DNA of 64,000 nt from the NCBI RefSeq assembly GCF_001612965.1, contig NZ_BDBL01000039.1:1-64000 (forward strand), given 5' to 3'. Made by a program: the position numbers and the translations under genes. The notes beneath the pieces were generated by a model that worked only from the letters and a program-made list of their open reading frames with translations, ran no database searches and was not told the origin of the DNA. Shown piece after piece: positions 17,355 through 25,426 of the stretch. How positions within the stretch are numbered: position 1 is the first letter of the stretch; every line of letters begins with the position of its first letter. Origin of the DNA: Nocardia kruczakiae NBRC 101016. GTDB taxonomy: Bacteria > Actinomycetota > Actinomycetes > Mycobacteriales > Mycobacteriaceae.

Positions 17355-17677
17355 TCGTGTGATGCGCGCGGTCGGCGGACCCGGTAAGGCGACGCCGGGA
17401 ATCTCGTCGCGTGACGCACCGTAGCGGACGACCGGACTCGTCCCGGTCGGCGCTAGCGGCTGTCGTCGGCTGATTTTCGCGCCGATCCCGGCACACGGCG
17501 GCCCTCGATGCTTTCCGCCCCGCTTTCGCTGATTCCGGGACTGTCGGTGCGCAGCGAAAGTGTGGCGGGCAACGGATGTCGGCCGCTGCGTGCGGGCGCC
17601 GATGCGCGAAGCGACCGTGCCGAACAACATGGGTGCGGGCGTTCTACCGGAAACCGCCCAGTGGCACGATGGAGGCT

Positions 17678-18373
17678 ATGGCGCGACTCGATTACCAAGC
17701 TCTCAACTCGACCATCCGGTATCTGATGTTCTCGGTGTTCCAGGTCAAACCCGGAGTGCTGGGCGATCAGCGCGACACCGTGGTCAAGCAGGCACGGGAG
17801 TTCTTCGACTCGCTCGAGGAACGTGGCGTCGTGGTCCGCGGCCTCTACGACGTGGCCGGCCTGCGCGCCGACGCCGATTTCATGATCTGGTGGCATGCCG
17901 AGCGGATCGAGGATCTGCAGGCCGCCTACGCCGACTTCCGCCGCACCACCGATCTGGGCCGGGCGAGCACGCCGGTGTGGAGCAACGCCGCCCTGCACCG
18001 CCCGGCGGAATTCAACAAGAGCCACATCCCGGCCTTCCTGGCCGGTGAGGAACCGGGCAACTACATCTGCGTCTACCCGTTCGTGCGCTCCTACGACTGG
18101 TACCTGCTGCCCGACGAGGAGCGCCGCCGCATGCTCGCCGACCACGGCAAGCAGGCCCGGTCCTACCCGGACGTGCGGGCCAATACGGTGGCCTCGTTCG
18201 CGCTCGGCGACTACGAGTGGATCCTCGCCTTCGAGGCCCCGGAACTGCACCGCATCGTCGACCTGATGCGCGATCTGCGCGCCACCGACGCCCGCAACCA
18301 CGTGCGCGAGGAGATTCCGTTCTTCAGCGGCCCGCGCGTGGACGTCGAACATCTGGTCAACGCCCTGCCCTGA
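17678..18373 (+). CDS. hemQ: Coproheme decarboxylase, chlorite-dismutase family
   Basis: The ATG at 17678, with GGAGG at 17671-17675, gives 231 residues, the family length. The start at 17576 is rejected as it adds a basic non-homologous stretch. Family segments are LNSTIRYLMFSVFQ, DFMIWWHAERIEDLQ, SHIPAFLAGEEPGNYICVYPFVRSYDWYLL and VASFALGDYEWILAFEAPELHRIVDLMRDLR, followed by EIPFFSGPRV. The Tyr in FVRSYDWY matches the catalytic Tyr of actinobacterial HemQ. The enzyme decarboxylates iron-coproporphyrin III to haem b. It closes the hemE-cgoX-hemQ set. Confidence 0.93.
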   Translation: MARLDYQALNSTIRYLMFSVFQVKPGVLGDQRDTVVKQAREFFDSLEERGVVVRGLYDVAGLRADADFMIWWHAERIEDLQAAYADFRRTTDLGRASTPVWSNAALHRPAEFNKSHIPAFLAGEEPGNYICVYPFVRSYDWYLLPDEERRRMLADHGKQARSYPDVRANTVASFALGDYEWILAFEAPELHRIVDLMRDLRATDARNHVREEIPFFSGPRVDVEHLVNALP

Positions 18374-18450
18374 GCCGCGAGTCCGCCGGTGCCCCCGGAA
18401 TTCGGGGCGTGCCGGAATGCGGCCGGGCCCGTAAAGTCTTCCCGTCAGCT

Positions 18451-18477
18451 CGATCGCGCGCCTGCTCGGCGCGCGAT
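18451..18477. terminator. Hairpin between hemQ and msrB
   Basis: GATCGCGCGCC (18451-18461) and GGCGCGCGATC (18467-18477) form a perfect 11-bp stem with a 5-nt loop. It stands between the convergent hemQ and msrB genes, so it can end transcription from both sides. There is no clear U-run. Confidence 0.6.
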
Positions 18478-18540
18478 CCGCAGCGGTCGGCGGATCGCAT
18501 CCGGCACTCGGGCGGCGGGTTCCAACCTCGCCCTTCGCGA

Positions 18541-18996
18541 TCAGCCCGCCGCGTCGTCCGAGGGGTGCAGGCGCAGCGCGATCGAGTTGATGCAATACCG
18601 CTTGTCGGTCGGGGTCGGATAACCCTCGCCCTCGAAGACGTGCCCGAGGTGGCTGTGGCAGTTGGCGCACAGCACCTCGACCCGGCGCATACCCAGCGAG
18701 TCGTCGGCTCGCAGGATTACCGCGTCGGAATCGGCCGGGTCGAAGAACGACGGCCATCCGCAGTGGGAATGGAACTTCTCGGTGCTGCGGAACAATTCGG
18801 CGCCGCAGGCCCGGCAGGTGTAGACGCCGGTGGTTTCGGTATCGGTGTATTCACCGGTGAAGGCGCGTTCGGTGCCCGCTTCGCGCAGCACCGCGTACTC
18901 CTGCGGGGTCAGCCGCGTCCGCCACTGCTGCGGACTCAGCTCGATCTTGGGTGCCGGAAGCGATGAGGTCGCGGGCGAACCATCCTGTGAGCTCAT
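18541..18996 (-). CDS. msrB: Peptide-methionine (R)-S-oxide reductase
   Basis: The protein has 151 residues and repairs methionine-R-sulfoxide in proteins. Motifs are TPQEYAVLREAGTERAFTGEY, the zinc CxxC pairs (YTCRACGAELF and EVLCANCHSHLGHVF), KFHSHCGWPSFFDP and the catalytic RYCINSIALRL. The resolving Cys is present as HCGWPSF. This fits a zinc-containing MsrB. Rv2674 holds the same position in M. tuberculosis. It is convergent with hemQ and 58 bp downstream of aftC on the same strand. Confidence 0.93.
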   Translation of the reverse strand: MSSQDGSPATSSLPAPKIELSPQQWRTRLTPQEYAVLREAGTERAFTGEYTDTETTGVYTCRACGAELFRSTEKFHSHCGWPSFFDPADSDAVILRADDSLGMRRVEVLCANCHSHLGHVFEGEGYPTPTDKRYCINSIALRLHPSDDAAG

Positions 18997-19053
18997 GACG
19001 CGAGTCTAGTGGCGCCGCCCGACCACTACCGGGCCGCGCCGGATCATCGCAGG

Positions 19054-20505
19054 TCAGCGCAGTGCGCCGGCCTCGGACTGAGTCGTCGTATCCAACGTCT
19101 CGTCATCGGGCACCGGTTCGTGGCGCTCGATGCGCGGCGCCGGCTCGGCAGGAGCGGCGGGCTTCGCGGTCGCCTCCGGCAGCAGGAACGCAGGCTCGAT
19201 GCCCGAATCCAGCCGGCCCTCACGCCGCGCCGCGAGATACCGGTCCCCGAGGACGCAGAACGTCACGATCAGCAGCAGCGCCCAGCCGAAGGTCACGCGC
19301 AGGTACTCGAGCGCTCGCCCGGTGCTCTGCCAGTGATCCAGCAGCCATTTGTCGTAGGTCATGAACCCGAAGATCGCCAGCCAGGCCGGCCAGTTGCGCA
19401 GTACCGAATTGCGCAGCACCACGGTCATCAGGAACGGGAACAGCATCATCGAGTAGTACTGCTGTCCCAGACCCGACAGCAGCCAGGAGGCGACGAGGAT
19501 GATGCCGGCGGTGGTGCAGACGAAGAACAGCTCGTCGTCGCGGCAGTACCGGTACAGCAGCCACAGCGAGATCAGCACCAGCACACCGAGCCCGATGCGC
19601 ATACTCCAGGTCAGCCACATCGGCAGGCCGTAGTACTCGGCGTTGCCGGAGATCGCGCTGTTGAAGTAGTCGCGCGATTTGAGCAGGTAGGGCAGCGTGC
19701 GGTGGACGAAGTCCATCGGATCCTTGGTCAGCGGCCACGCGACAGCCATCAGCACCACCGGCACGCCGATCGCGGTGATGAAGACCTGCCACTGGCGGCG
19801 CGCCAGCGGTATCAGCAGCAGCGGCGCCAGCGTCGGTTTGACCGCGATGGTGAGCCCCATGACCAGTCCGGCCAGCAGATCGCGCCGCTGCAGCAGCAGT
19901 TGGATGAACAGCACCTCGGCCAGCAGCAGGCAGCCGTTGACATTGCCGAAACCCAGTGTGTTCATGACGGTTTCGGAGGCGAACATCAGCAACAGCAGCA
20001 GCGGCGCGGCGACCGATTTCGTCGAGTACTTGAACAGCCGCAGCAGCAGATACCAGGCCAGGATGATCGCCACCGCGTTGAGCGCGATGAAGCACCAGCG
20101 CGATTTCTCCGGGTCGATCAGCGCCAGCGGCGCGATCAGCAGGGTGCCGCTGGGCGGGTACAGGTAGTGCGGGTCGACCAGGTCGAAGTTCTCGCCGTAG
20201 ATGGCGCGGCCGTTGAGGAAGGCCAGCGACGCCTTGTAGACGGGCGCGAAATCGTCGGTGATGGAGAAGTTGGTCCCTTTGACGATGACCTGATGCAGCA
20301 CTGTGAGGATCGCAAACGGCCACAGTGCGAAGTTGAACACTTCGGCGGTGGTGCGAGCGGTGCGCGGCTCGAGCTGACGAAGGAACACTGGGGCACGGTA
20401 CACCGGAAACCTGGGCGACGGTTGCGCGGACCCGCCGTCGGGCGCGCCGGAGACCGCTTGTGCGGGGTGTGCGCCGCGCCACTTCGTGCGCCCCCGCACG
20501 ATCAC
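19054..20505 (-). CDS. aftC: GT-C arabinofuranosyltransferase AftC
   Basis: The protein is 483 residues from the GTG at 20505, or 449 from the GTG at 20403. It has about ten membrane helices. It matches mycobacterial AftC (Rv2673) through its length: ITDDFAPVYKASLAFLNG (the GT-C DD motif in the first extracytoplasmic loop), DLVDPHYLYPPSGTLLIAP, GNVNGCLLLAEVLFIQ, TLPYLLKSRDYFNSAISGN and YYSMMLFPFLMTVVLRNSV. AftC adds alpha-1,3 branching arabinofuranose to arabinogalactan and lipoarabinomannan from decaprenyl-phosphoarabinose. Its presence points to a mycolic-acid-type wall. The start is 2 bp from the stop of the secreted hydrolase gene upstream, so they form one operon. Confidence 0.92.
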   Translation of the reverse strand: MIVRGRTKWRGAHPAQAVSGAPDGGSAQPSPRFPVYRAPVFLRQLEPRTARTTAEVFNFALWPFAILTVLHQVIVKGTNFSITDDFAPVYKASLAFLNGRAIYGENFDLVDPHYLYPPSGTLLIAPLALIDPEKSRWCFIALNAVAIILAWYLLLRLFKYSTKSVAAPLLLLLMFASETVMNTLGFGNVNGCLLLAEVLFIQLLLQRRDLLAGLVMGLTIAVKPTLAPLLLIPLARRQWQVFITAIGVPVVLMAVAWPLTKDPMDFVHRTLPYLLKSRDYFNSAISGNAEYYGLPMWLTWSMRIGLGVLVLISLWLLYRYCRDDELFFVCTTAGIILVASWLLSGLGQQYYSMMLFPFLMTVVLRNSVLRNWPAWLAIFGFMTYDKWLLDHWQSTGRALEYLRVTFGWALLLIVTFCVLGDRYLAARREGRLDSGIEPAFLLPEATAKPAAPAEPAPRIERHEPVPDDETLDTTTQSEAGALR

Positions 20506-20506
20506 C

Positions 20507-22072
20507 TCAGGCCGGGCAGGCGGTGCCGTCGGCGGGCAGTGTGCCGTCCTTCAGGTAGCCGACGATGTTCTGCTGCGCGCAGCCCGAATGGGTGAACACC
20601 GGATGCCCCCAGCCCTGCCACTGCACGGTGGAGGTGCGCGCACCGGCGGCACCCAGCGCGCCGGTGACCGAGGATCGCCCGTCCCCGCCGACGACGGGAT
20701 CGGCGGTCGTGCCCAGCACCAGCACCGGCAGGGTGAACTTGTCCGGCAGTCGCGGCGCCTGCGCCACCGGCCACGCCGAACATTCCATCAGCCCGGTCGC
20801 CGCGGTCTTACCAAAGGCGGGATATTTGGCGGCCCAGTCGATTTCGAGCTGCTTGGCGCGGTCGGGGGTGGCGGGCTGCTGGTCGTCGCTGCACCGGGAG
20901 ACGAACTGCCCGTCGGCTCCCACCGCCGCCGCCTCCCGGGTGACCAGAGTCTGCAAAGCCCCCTGATCGCCGCGTCCGGCCGCCGACAGCGCATCGGCGA
21001 GTTCGGTGGTGTGCGCGGCCTGATCCGCGCGCGGATCGCCGAGGAACGCGGTGATCGTGGTGGTCAGCGCCGAGGCCGAGAGGGTGCCGAGCTGTCCCGC
21101 TCCCGCCCGGTTGATCAGATCGGTGATCGCGGCGCGCGGATCCGCGCCCAGTGCGCATCCGAGATCGGCGCAGCGGCGGGCGAATCCGGTCAGCGCCGCC
21201 TCCGCGCCCTTGACCTGCTGCTCGGTCCGGGTCACCGCGTCGGTGTTCGCCGGTTCCGGCGAATCTAGCACCAGCCGGGCCAGCCGGTCGCCGAATTTGG
21301 CGGCGTAGCTCAGCGCCACCCGCGCACCGTTTCCGGTGCCCAGCAGATCGATGTGGTCGACCTGCCACTGCTTGCGCAGCTGGTCGATGTCGTCGGCGGC
21401 GTGCGGGGCGTCGAAGGTGCCCTGATAGGGCTGCAGGAAGTCCTGGCAGGCGATGGTGGCGTTCTGGCTCAGTGTCGCCACCGAGTCCACCCGGTCGCCA
21501 CCGCCGGGCGCGAACTGGGCGTTGTCGGCCAGTCCCTGCCGGGTGTCGTCGGGCAGACAGTCGATGGGCTGGGAGCTGCCGATACCGCGCCGGTCCACCC
21601 CGACCACCGGCCGGCTCGCCAGAATCGCCGCACCCGGTCCGGACACCAGGCCCGCGACGGTCGCGGTGGAGGAACGGTCACCGCCGGAGGTCACCACCAG
21701 CGGCGCGGCGTCGGCGGGCGTCTGCGGTGTGCGCGCGCGGACCGCGGCGATTCGGAAGGTGCCCAGGACGGTGCCACCGGAATCGATCGGCGCCGAGAAC
21801 TCCGCGCAGTCGAAACTCACCCCGGCCGGGGGCGCCCCGGTCCCCAGCAGAGCGAAGGTCGGTGCCGCGCAATCGTGCCAGGCGAGATCGGTTTTGGGGA
21901 CCTGGGCCTGCGGTGGCGGCGCCGGCGCGGCGCTGGTGCTGGTGGCCGGACCGGAGCCGCCGTGCGGCTGTTCCACCGCCACGCCCGGCCGCTGCGACGG
22001 CCCGGCACCACAGGCGGTGGTCAGCAGAACCGTCAGCGACGATGCCAGCAGAGCGGCGCGAGTCCAACGCAT
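20507..22072 (-). CDS. Secreted lipoprotein, TAP-like alpha/beta hydrolase lacking the nucleophile Ser
   Basis: The protein has 521 residues with a lipobox LLTTAC (Cys21), so it is likely a lipoprotein, then a Pro/Ala linker. The hydrolase core is of the tripeptidyl-aminopeptidase type: VVGVDRRGIGSSQPIDC and CQDFLQPYQGTFDAPHAADDIDQLRKQW. The C-terminal TAP-like part has LVLGTTADPVV (acid) and WQGWGHPVF (His). At the nucleophile elbow the sequence reads LLGTGNGARV, with Gly247 where a Ser is expected (codons GGC ACC GGA AAC GGT). M. tuberculosis Rv2672, called a possible secreted protease, is the positional counterpart. It may be inactive or use another residue. It leads directly into aftC. 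Confidence 0.85.
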   Translation of the reverse strand: MRWTRAALLASSLTVLLTTACGAGPSQRPGVAVEQPHGGSGPATSTSAAPAPPPQAQVPKTDLAWHDCAAPTFALLGTGAPPAGVSFDCAEFSAPIDSGGTVLGTFRIAAVRARTPQTPADAAPLVVTSGGDRSSTATVAGLVSGPGAAILASRPVVGVDRRGIGSSQPIDCLPDDTRQGLADNAQFAPGGGDRVDSVATLSQNATIACQDFLQPYQGTFDAPHAADDIDQLRKQWQVDHIDLLGTGNGARVALSYAAKFGDRLARLVLDSPEPANTDAVTRTEQQVKGAEAALTGFARRCADLGCALGADPRAAITDLINRAGAGQLGTLSASALTTTITAFLGDPRADQAAHTTELADALSAAGRGDQGALQTLVTREAAAVGADGQFVSRCSDDQQPATPDRAKQLEIDWAAKYPAFGKTAATGLMECSAWPVAQAPRLPDKFTLPVLVLGTTADPVVGGDGRSSVTGALGAAGARTSTVQWQGWGHPVFTHSGCAQQNIVGYLKDGTLPADGTACPA

Positions 22073-22104
22073 GCGCTACAGCCTGCCAGGTCCGGTGCGC
22101 CGTT

Positions 22105-22896
22105 TCAGCCTTGGGTGCGGCTGCGCTCCCACCGTGTCAGCACCGTGCCGTCGTCGTCGATCAGTGCGTGACGCAGGCTCATCGGGGTCGGCAAGGCATT
22201 GGGCGACACCGCGATTCGGCCCGCCGTACCGCCGACCAGCAGCGGCGAGACGGTCAGGCACAACTCGTCGACCGCGCTCGCGCCGATCAGTTCACCGAAC
22301 AGCGACGGCCCGCCCTCGCACAGCACCCGCGGCAGTCCACGTTCGCCGAGCACACGGCGGATGTCGGCGGCGGTGACGGTGCTCTGCCCGGCCTCGATCA
22401 CCTCCGCGCCGGTCTCGGCGAGCAGGCGTTTGCGTTCGCGGTCGGCCGCGGCGGTGGTGAGGATCATCGGCGGGCGCTGGGTGTCGGTGAACAGCCGGCT
22501 CGCCGGGTCCAGCGCCGCGCTGGCGGTCACGACCGCGATCGGCGGCGGCGCACCGTCGCGCGCCCCGCCCAGCCCATGGTGATGCAGGCGCATGCGGCGC
22601 CGGGAGTCGGTGCGCGCACCGCCGTAGTTCTCCACGCGCGCGGTTCCGGCGCCGACGACGATCACGTCGGCCAGATCCCGCAGGATGGCGAAGACGGTGG
22701 CGTCGGCGGGCCGGCCCAAGGCGCCGGAGCGGTCGTCGACGGTGACCGCGCCGTCGAGGCTGGCGATGAAGTTGACCCGGATCCACGGCCGCTCCAAGGC
22801 GGTCGGATAGGTGTAGAGCTGAACCAGGTCGGTGATCTCGCCGGCACCGTCGGTGGTCAGTGCTGTGAACTGGATCGCATCGGGGACACGCTGCAT
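22105..22896 (-). CDS. RibD C-terminal domain reductase (Rv2671-like)
   Basis: The protein has 263 residues with a dihydrofolate-reductase-like fold. Motifs are RPWIRVNFIASLDGAVTVDDRSG, DVIVVGAGTARVENYGG, VLCEGGPSLFGELIGASAVDELCLTVSPLLVGG and an N-terminal LVQLYTYP. This family reduces the ribosyl group of 5-amino-6-ribosylamino uracil phosphate in riboflavin synthesis. Rv2671 can also act as an alternative dihydrofolate reductase in mycobacteria. No deaminase domain is fused. The gene stands upstream of the TAP-like hydrolase on the same strand (32 bp gap). Confidence 0.88.
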   Translation of the reverse strand: MQRVPDAIQFTALTTDGAGEITDLVQLYTYPTALERPWIRVNFIASLDGAVTVDDRSGALGRPADATVFAILRDLADVIVVGAGTARVENYGGARTDSRRRMRLHHHGLGGARDGAPPPIAVVTASAALDPASRLFTDTQRPPMILTTAAADRERKRLLAETGAEVIEAGQSTVTAADIRRVLGERGLPRVLCEGGPSLFGELIGASAVDELCLTVSPLLVGGTAGRIAVSPNALPTPMSLRHALIDDDGTVLTRWERSRTQG

Positions 22897-22931
22897 AAGG
22901 TCCGATCACACCACGTCAGTACGCTACGAGC

Positions 22932-23951
22932 GTGCAACAACGCCTCGTCGATCGTCATCCGGAGGTTCCGGCCGATCAACTCATCGCCCAGATGGTGCCC
23001 CCGCCCACCTTCGACGAGGTGAGTTTTGCCTCCTACATTCCCGACCCCAAGGAGCCGACGCAGGCCGCGGCCGTGCGCGCGGCCGAGGATTTCGCCGCGC
23101 GGGTCGGCAAGATCCACGCCGCCGCCGGTAAGAAATCCCTGTTCGGGAAGAAGAAGCAGGTCGACGGCGCCGGACTGTATCTCGACGGCGGATTCGGTGT
23201 CGGCAAGACGCACCTGCTGGCCTCGATCTTCCACGCCTCACCCGGTCCGAAGTCGTTCGGCACCTTCGGCGAGGTGACCAATCTCGTCGGCGCGCTGGGC
23301 TTCACGAACGCGGTGGAACGCCTGGGCGGCAACAGCGTGCTGTGCATCGACGAATTCGAACTCGACGATCCGGGCGACACCATGCTCGTGTCGCGACTGC
23401 TCACCGAATTGACCGCGCGGGGCGTGTCGGTGGCGGCGACATCGAACACGCTGCCCGATCAGCTGGGCGAGGGCCGGTTCGCCGCGCAGGACTTCCTGCG
23501 CGAGATCCGCAAGCTGGGTTCGCTGTTCGACGCCGTCCGAGTCGACGGCCCCGACTACCGCCACCGGGATCTGCCGCCCGCGCCGGAGCCGACCGATCCG
23601 GGGCTGCTGTCCGAAAAGGCCGCGGCCACACCGGATTCCACGCTCGACGACTTCGACGCGCTGCTCGCCCACCTGAGCACGCTGCATCCGTCGAAGTACG
23701 GTTCGCTGATCGCCGGGGTGTCGTCGGTCTACATCTCTGCGGTGCACACCATCACCGATCAGGCGGTGGCGCTGCGAATGGTGGTGCTGGCCGACCGGCT
23801 CTACGACGCCGGCACGCCGGTCACCGTGTCGGGCGCGCCGCTGGACAAGATCTTCTCCGAGGAGATGCTCGGCGGCGGCTACCGCAAGAAGTACCTGCGC
23901 GCGATCTCGCGCCTGCTGGCGCTGTCGCGATTCGAGGTCCCGGCGGGCTGA
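22932..23951 (+). CDS. zapE: ZapE/AFG1-type AAA+ ATPase
   Basis: The protein has 339 residues from the GTG at 22932. Walker A is GGFGVGKTHL (residues 86-95), Walker B is LCIDEFEL, and sensor 1 lies in SVAATSNTLPDQLGEGRF. ZapE contacts FtsZ at the constricting division ring in E. coli. AFG1 is its mitochondrial relative. Segments typical of the family are SFASYIPDPKEP at the N-terminus and DFLREIRKLGSLFDAVRVDGPDYRHRD. The C-terminus is a small helical domain. M. tuberculosis Rv2670c holds this position. It is divergent from the RibD-like gene. Confidence 0.9.
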   Translation: MQQRLVDRHPEVPADQLIAQMVPPPTFDEVSFASYIPDPKEPTQAAAVRAAEDFAARVGKIHAAAGKKSLFGKKKQVDGAGLYLDGGFGVGKTHLLASIFHASPGPKSFGTFGEVTNLVGALGFTNAVERLGGNSVLCIDEFELDDPGDTMLVSRLLTELTARGVSVAATSNTLPDQLGEGRFAAQDFLREIRKLGSLFDAVRVDGPDYRHRDLPPAPEPTDPGLLSEKAAATPDSTLDDFDALLAHLSTLHPSKYGSLIAGVSSVYISAVHTITDQAVALRMVVLADRLYDAGTPVTVSGAPLDKIFSEEMLGGGYRKKYLRAISRLLALSRFEVPAG

Positions 23952-24031
23952 GCCCGGTTCGTACGGCGTACTGTCGGAAGGCGAATTCCCATTATGGACG
24001 ACTGTCCAGTTTCCCTCTGAACGGAGCTGAC

Positions 24032-24838
24032 ATGGCCCATCGTTCGATTCGCCTCGCCGCCACCGTCGCCGCCGGCGCCCTCATCGCGGCCGGTCCGGCG
24101 CTGGGTGTCGCGGTCGCCGCCGATCCGCCCGCGGCCCCCTCGTCGGCCTCGGTGAATACCGAGGATCGGTCACTGCATCTGGCGCGTGTGCAGAACGCCC
24201 GCGATATCGGCGGATACCGCACCGCCGACGGCCACGTAGTCCGGACCGGCCTGGTGTTCCGTACCGCCGACCTGAGCAAACTGTCCGACGCGGATTCCGC
24301 CGCGCTGTCCGCTCGCGGGCTGCGGGTCGTCGACGATCTGCGCACGAGCTACGAACGTGCGCTGGGACCGGACCGGGTGCCGGTGGGCGCGACGCTGAAC
24401 ATCCGCGATGTGATCGGCCAGGCGCCGCCGCAGGCCATGGCGTCGACGCTGAGCGCCGGCAGCGACCTGTACCGCGCGTTCATCACGGCTCCCGGTGCGA
24501 GCGAGGCATTCGCCGGAGTCCTGCACGACATCGCCGGCAGCGACGGGTCGGTGCTGTTCCACTGCTCGGCCGGTAAGGATCGCACCGGCTGGACCGCGGC
24601 CGTGCTGCTCACCATCCTCGGCGTGGATCGCGACACCGTGAACTACGACTTCCTGCTGTCGAACTACTACCGTGACGCCGCCGAGGGCGACACGATCAAC
24701 GGGGTTGTGCAGTCGGCGCTGGATTCCGCCTTCGATCAGGTCGATCGCAGCTACGGCAGTTTCGACAAATACGTGCACGACGGATTGAAGCTGACCGACG
24801 GCGAAATCGCGGTCTTGAAGGCGAAACTGCTGTCCTGA
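24032..24838 (+). CDS. Secreted tyrosine/serine protein phosphatase
   Basis: The ATG at 24032 follows ACGGAGC and gives 268 residues. The first 30 residues are a signal peptide (AATVAAGALIAAGPALGVAVAA, cleaved near Ala30). The catalytic loop is HCSAGKDRTG (residues 177-186, Cys178). The N-terminal segment NARDIGGYRTADG is the family's phosphate-binding entry (PF13350, as in M. tuberculosis PtpB). The motif VNYDFLLSNYY is also typical. It should remove phosphate from tyrosine, threonine or phosphoinositide substrates outside the cytosol. PtpB itself lacks a signal peptide, so this one is a secreted relative. It is convergent with the GNAT gene. Confidence 0.88.
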   Translation: MAHRSIRLAATVAAGALIAAGPALGVAVAADPPAAPSSASVNTEDRSLHLARVQNARDIGGYRTADGHVVRTGLVFRTADLSKLSDADSAALSARGLRVVDDLRTSYERALGPDRVPVGATLNIRDVIGQAPPQAMASTLSAGSDLYRAFITAPGASEAFAGVLHDIAGSDGSVLFHCSAGKDRTGWTAAVLLTILGVDRDTVNYDFLLSNYYRDAAEGDTINGVVQSALDSAFDQVDRSYGSFDKYVHDGLKLTDGEIAVLKAKLLS

Positions 24839-24861
24839 CCGGAGATTTCGGCACGTGGGTG

Positions 24862-24888
24862 GAATCCGGTTGCGGGACAGCCGGATTC
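24862..24888. terminator. Hairpin between the phosphatase and GNAT genes
   Basis: GAATCCGG (24862-24869) pairs with CCGGATTC (24881-24888) around an 11-nt loop. It lies at the junction of two convergent genes and reaches the last codons of the GNAT gene. Confidence 0.45.
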
Positions 24889-25426
24889 ACAACTCCCGTC
24901 GCATCACGAAGTCGTGGCATACCTGGTCACCGACGGTGAAGGTCTTGGTGCCGATTCGCTGGAAACCGTGCTTGGCGTAGAAGCGCTGAGCACGCTCGTT
25001 GCGTTGATTCACACCGAGCCAGATCACCGGATATCCGTCGCGGCGGGCGTAATCCACCGCCGCGTTCATCAGAGCGGTCGAGACGCCACTGCCGTGGTGT
25101 CCGGGCATCACGTACATCTTGCTGATCTCGAGCGCGGGGCGTGCCTCGATCAGGGTGGCGACGGCGGAATCGACCGGTTCACCGGAGATCAGCATGGTGT
25201 AGCCCACGATGTCGCCGCCGAGGACGGCCTTGAGCACGGTCCGCTGCGGATCGCTCAGATAGTCGCCGAAGCGCTCGCCGGACAGCACCTCGGCGATGAA
25301 GGTGTCGATGCTCTCCTCGGTCAGCTCCGGCGGGCAGGCCAGGGGAAACGTCGCGGTGGCGACATCGCTCAATTCCTCGGCGTCCCAGAGTCCGGCGCGG
25401 TCGACGACGACTTCCTGCTCGGTCAT
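24887..25426 (-). CDS. GNAT family N-acetyltransferase
   Basis: The protein has 179 residues. The acetyl-CoA-binding motif A is ISKMYVMPGHHGSGVSTALMNAAVDYAR. The later VIWLGVNQRNERAQRFYAKHGFQRIG is typical of motif B. The C-terminal FTVGDQVCHDFVMRREL is typical of the short GNATs. The N-terminal half is acidic and may form the acceptor site. Rv2669 is the counterpart in the mycobacterial order. It overlaps the MFS gene on the same strand by 4 bp (ATGA), so it is co-translated with it. The acceptor substrate is unknown. Confidence 0.88.
   Translation of the reverse strand: MTEQEVVVDRAGLWDAEELSDVATATFPLACPPELTEESIDTFIAEVLSGERFGDYLSDPQRTVLKAVLGGDIVGYTMLISGEPVDSAVATLIEARPALEISKMYVMPGHHGSGVSTALMNAAVDYARRDGYPVIWLGVNQRNERAQRFYAKHGFQRIGTKTFTVGDQVCHDFVMRREL

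Noticed and set aside
14696..17419. 907-residue minus-strand frame
   Set aside because: It runs antisense to hemE and cgoX, is Arg/Ser/Pro-rich without any domain, and results from high G+C.
19009..20595. 528-residue plus-strand Gln-rich frame
   Set aside because: Antisense to aftC. The repeated Gln/Arg comes from reverse reading of Leu codons in membrane helices.
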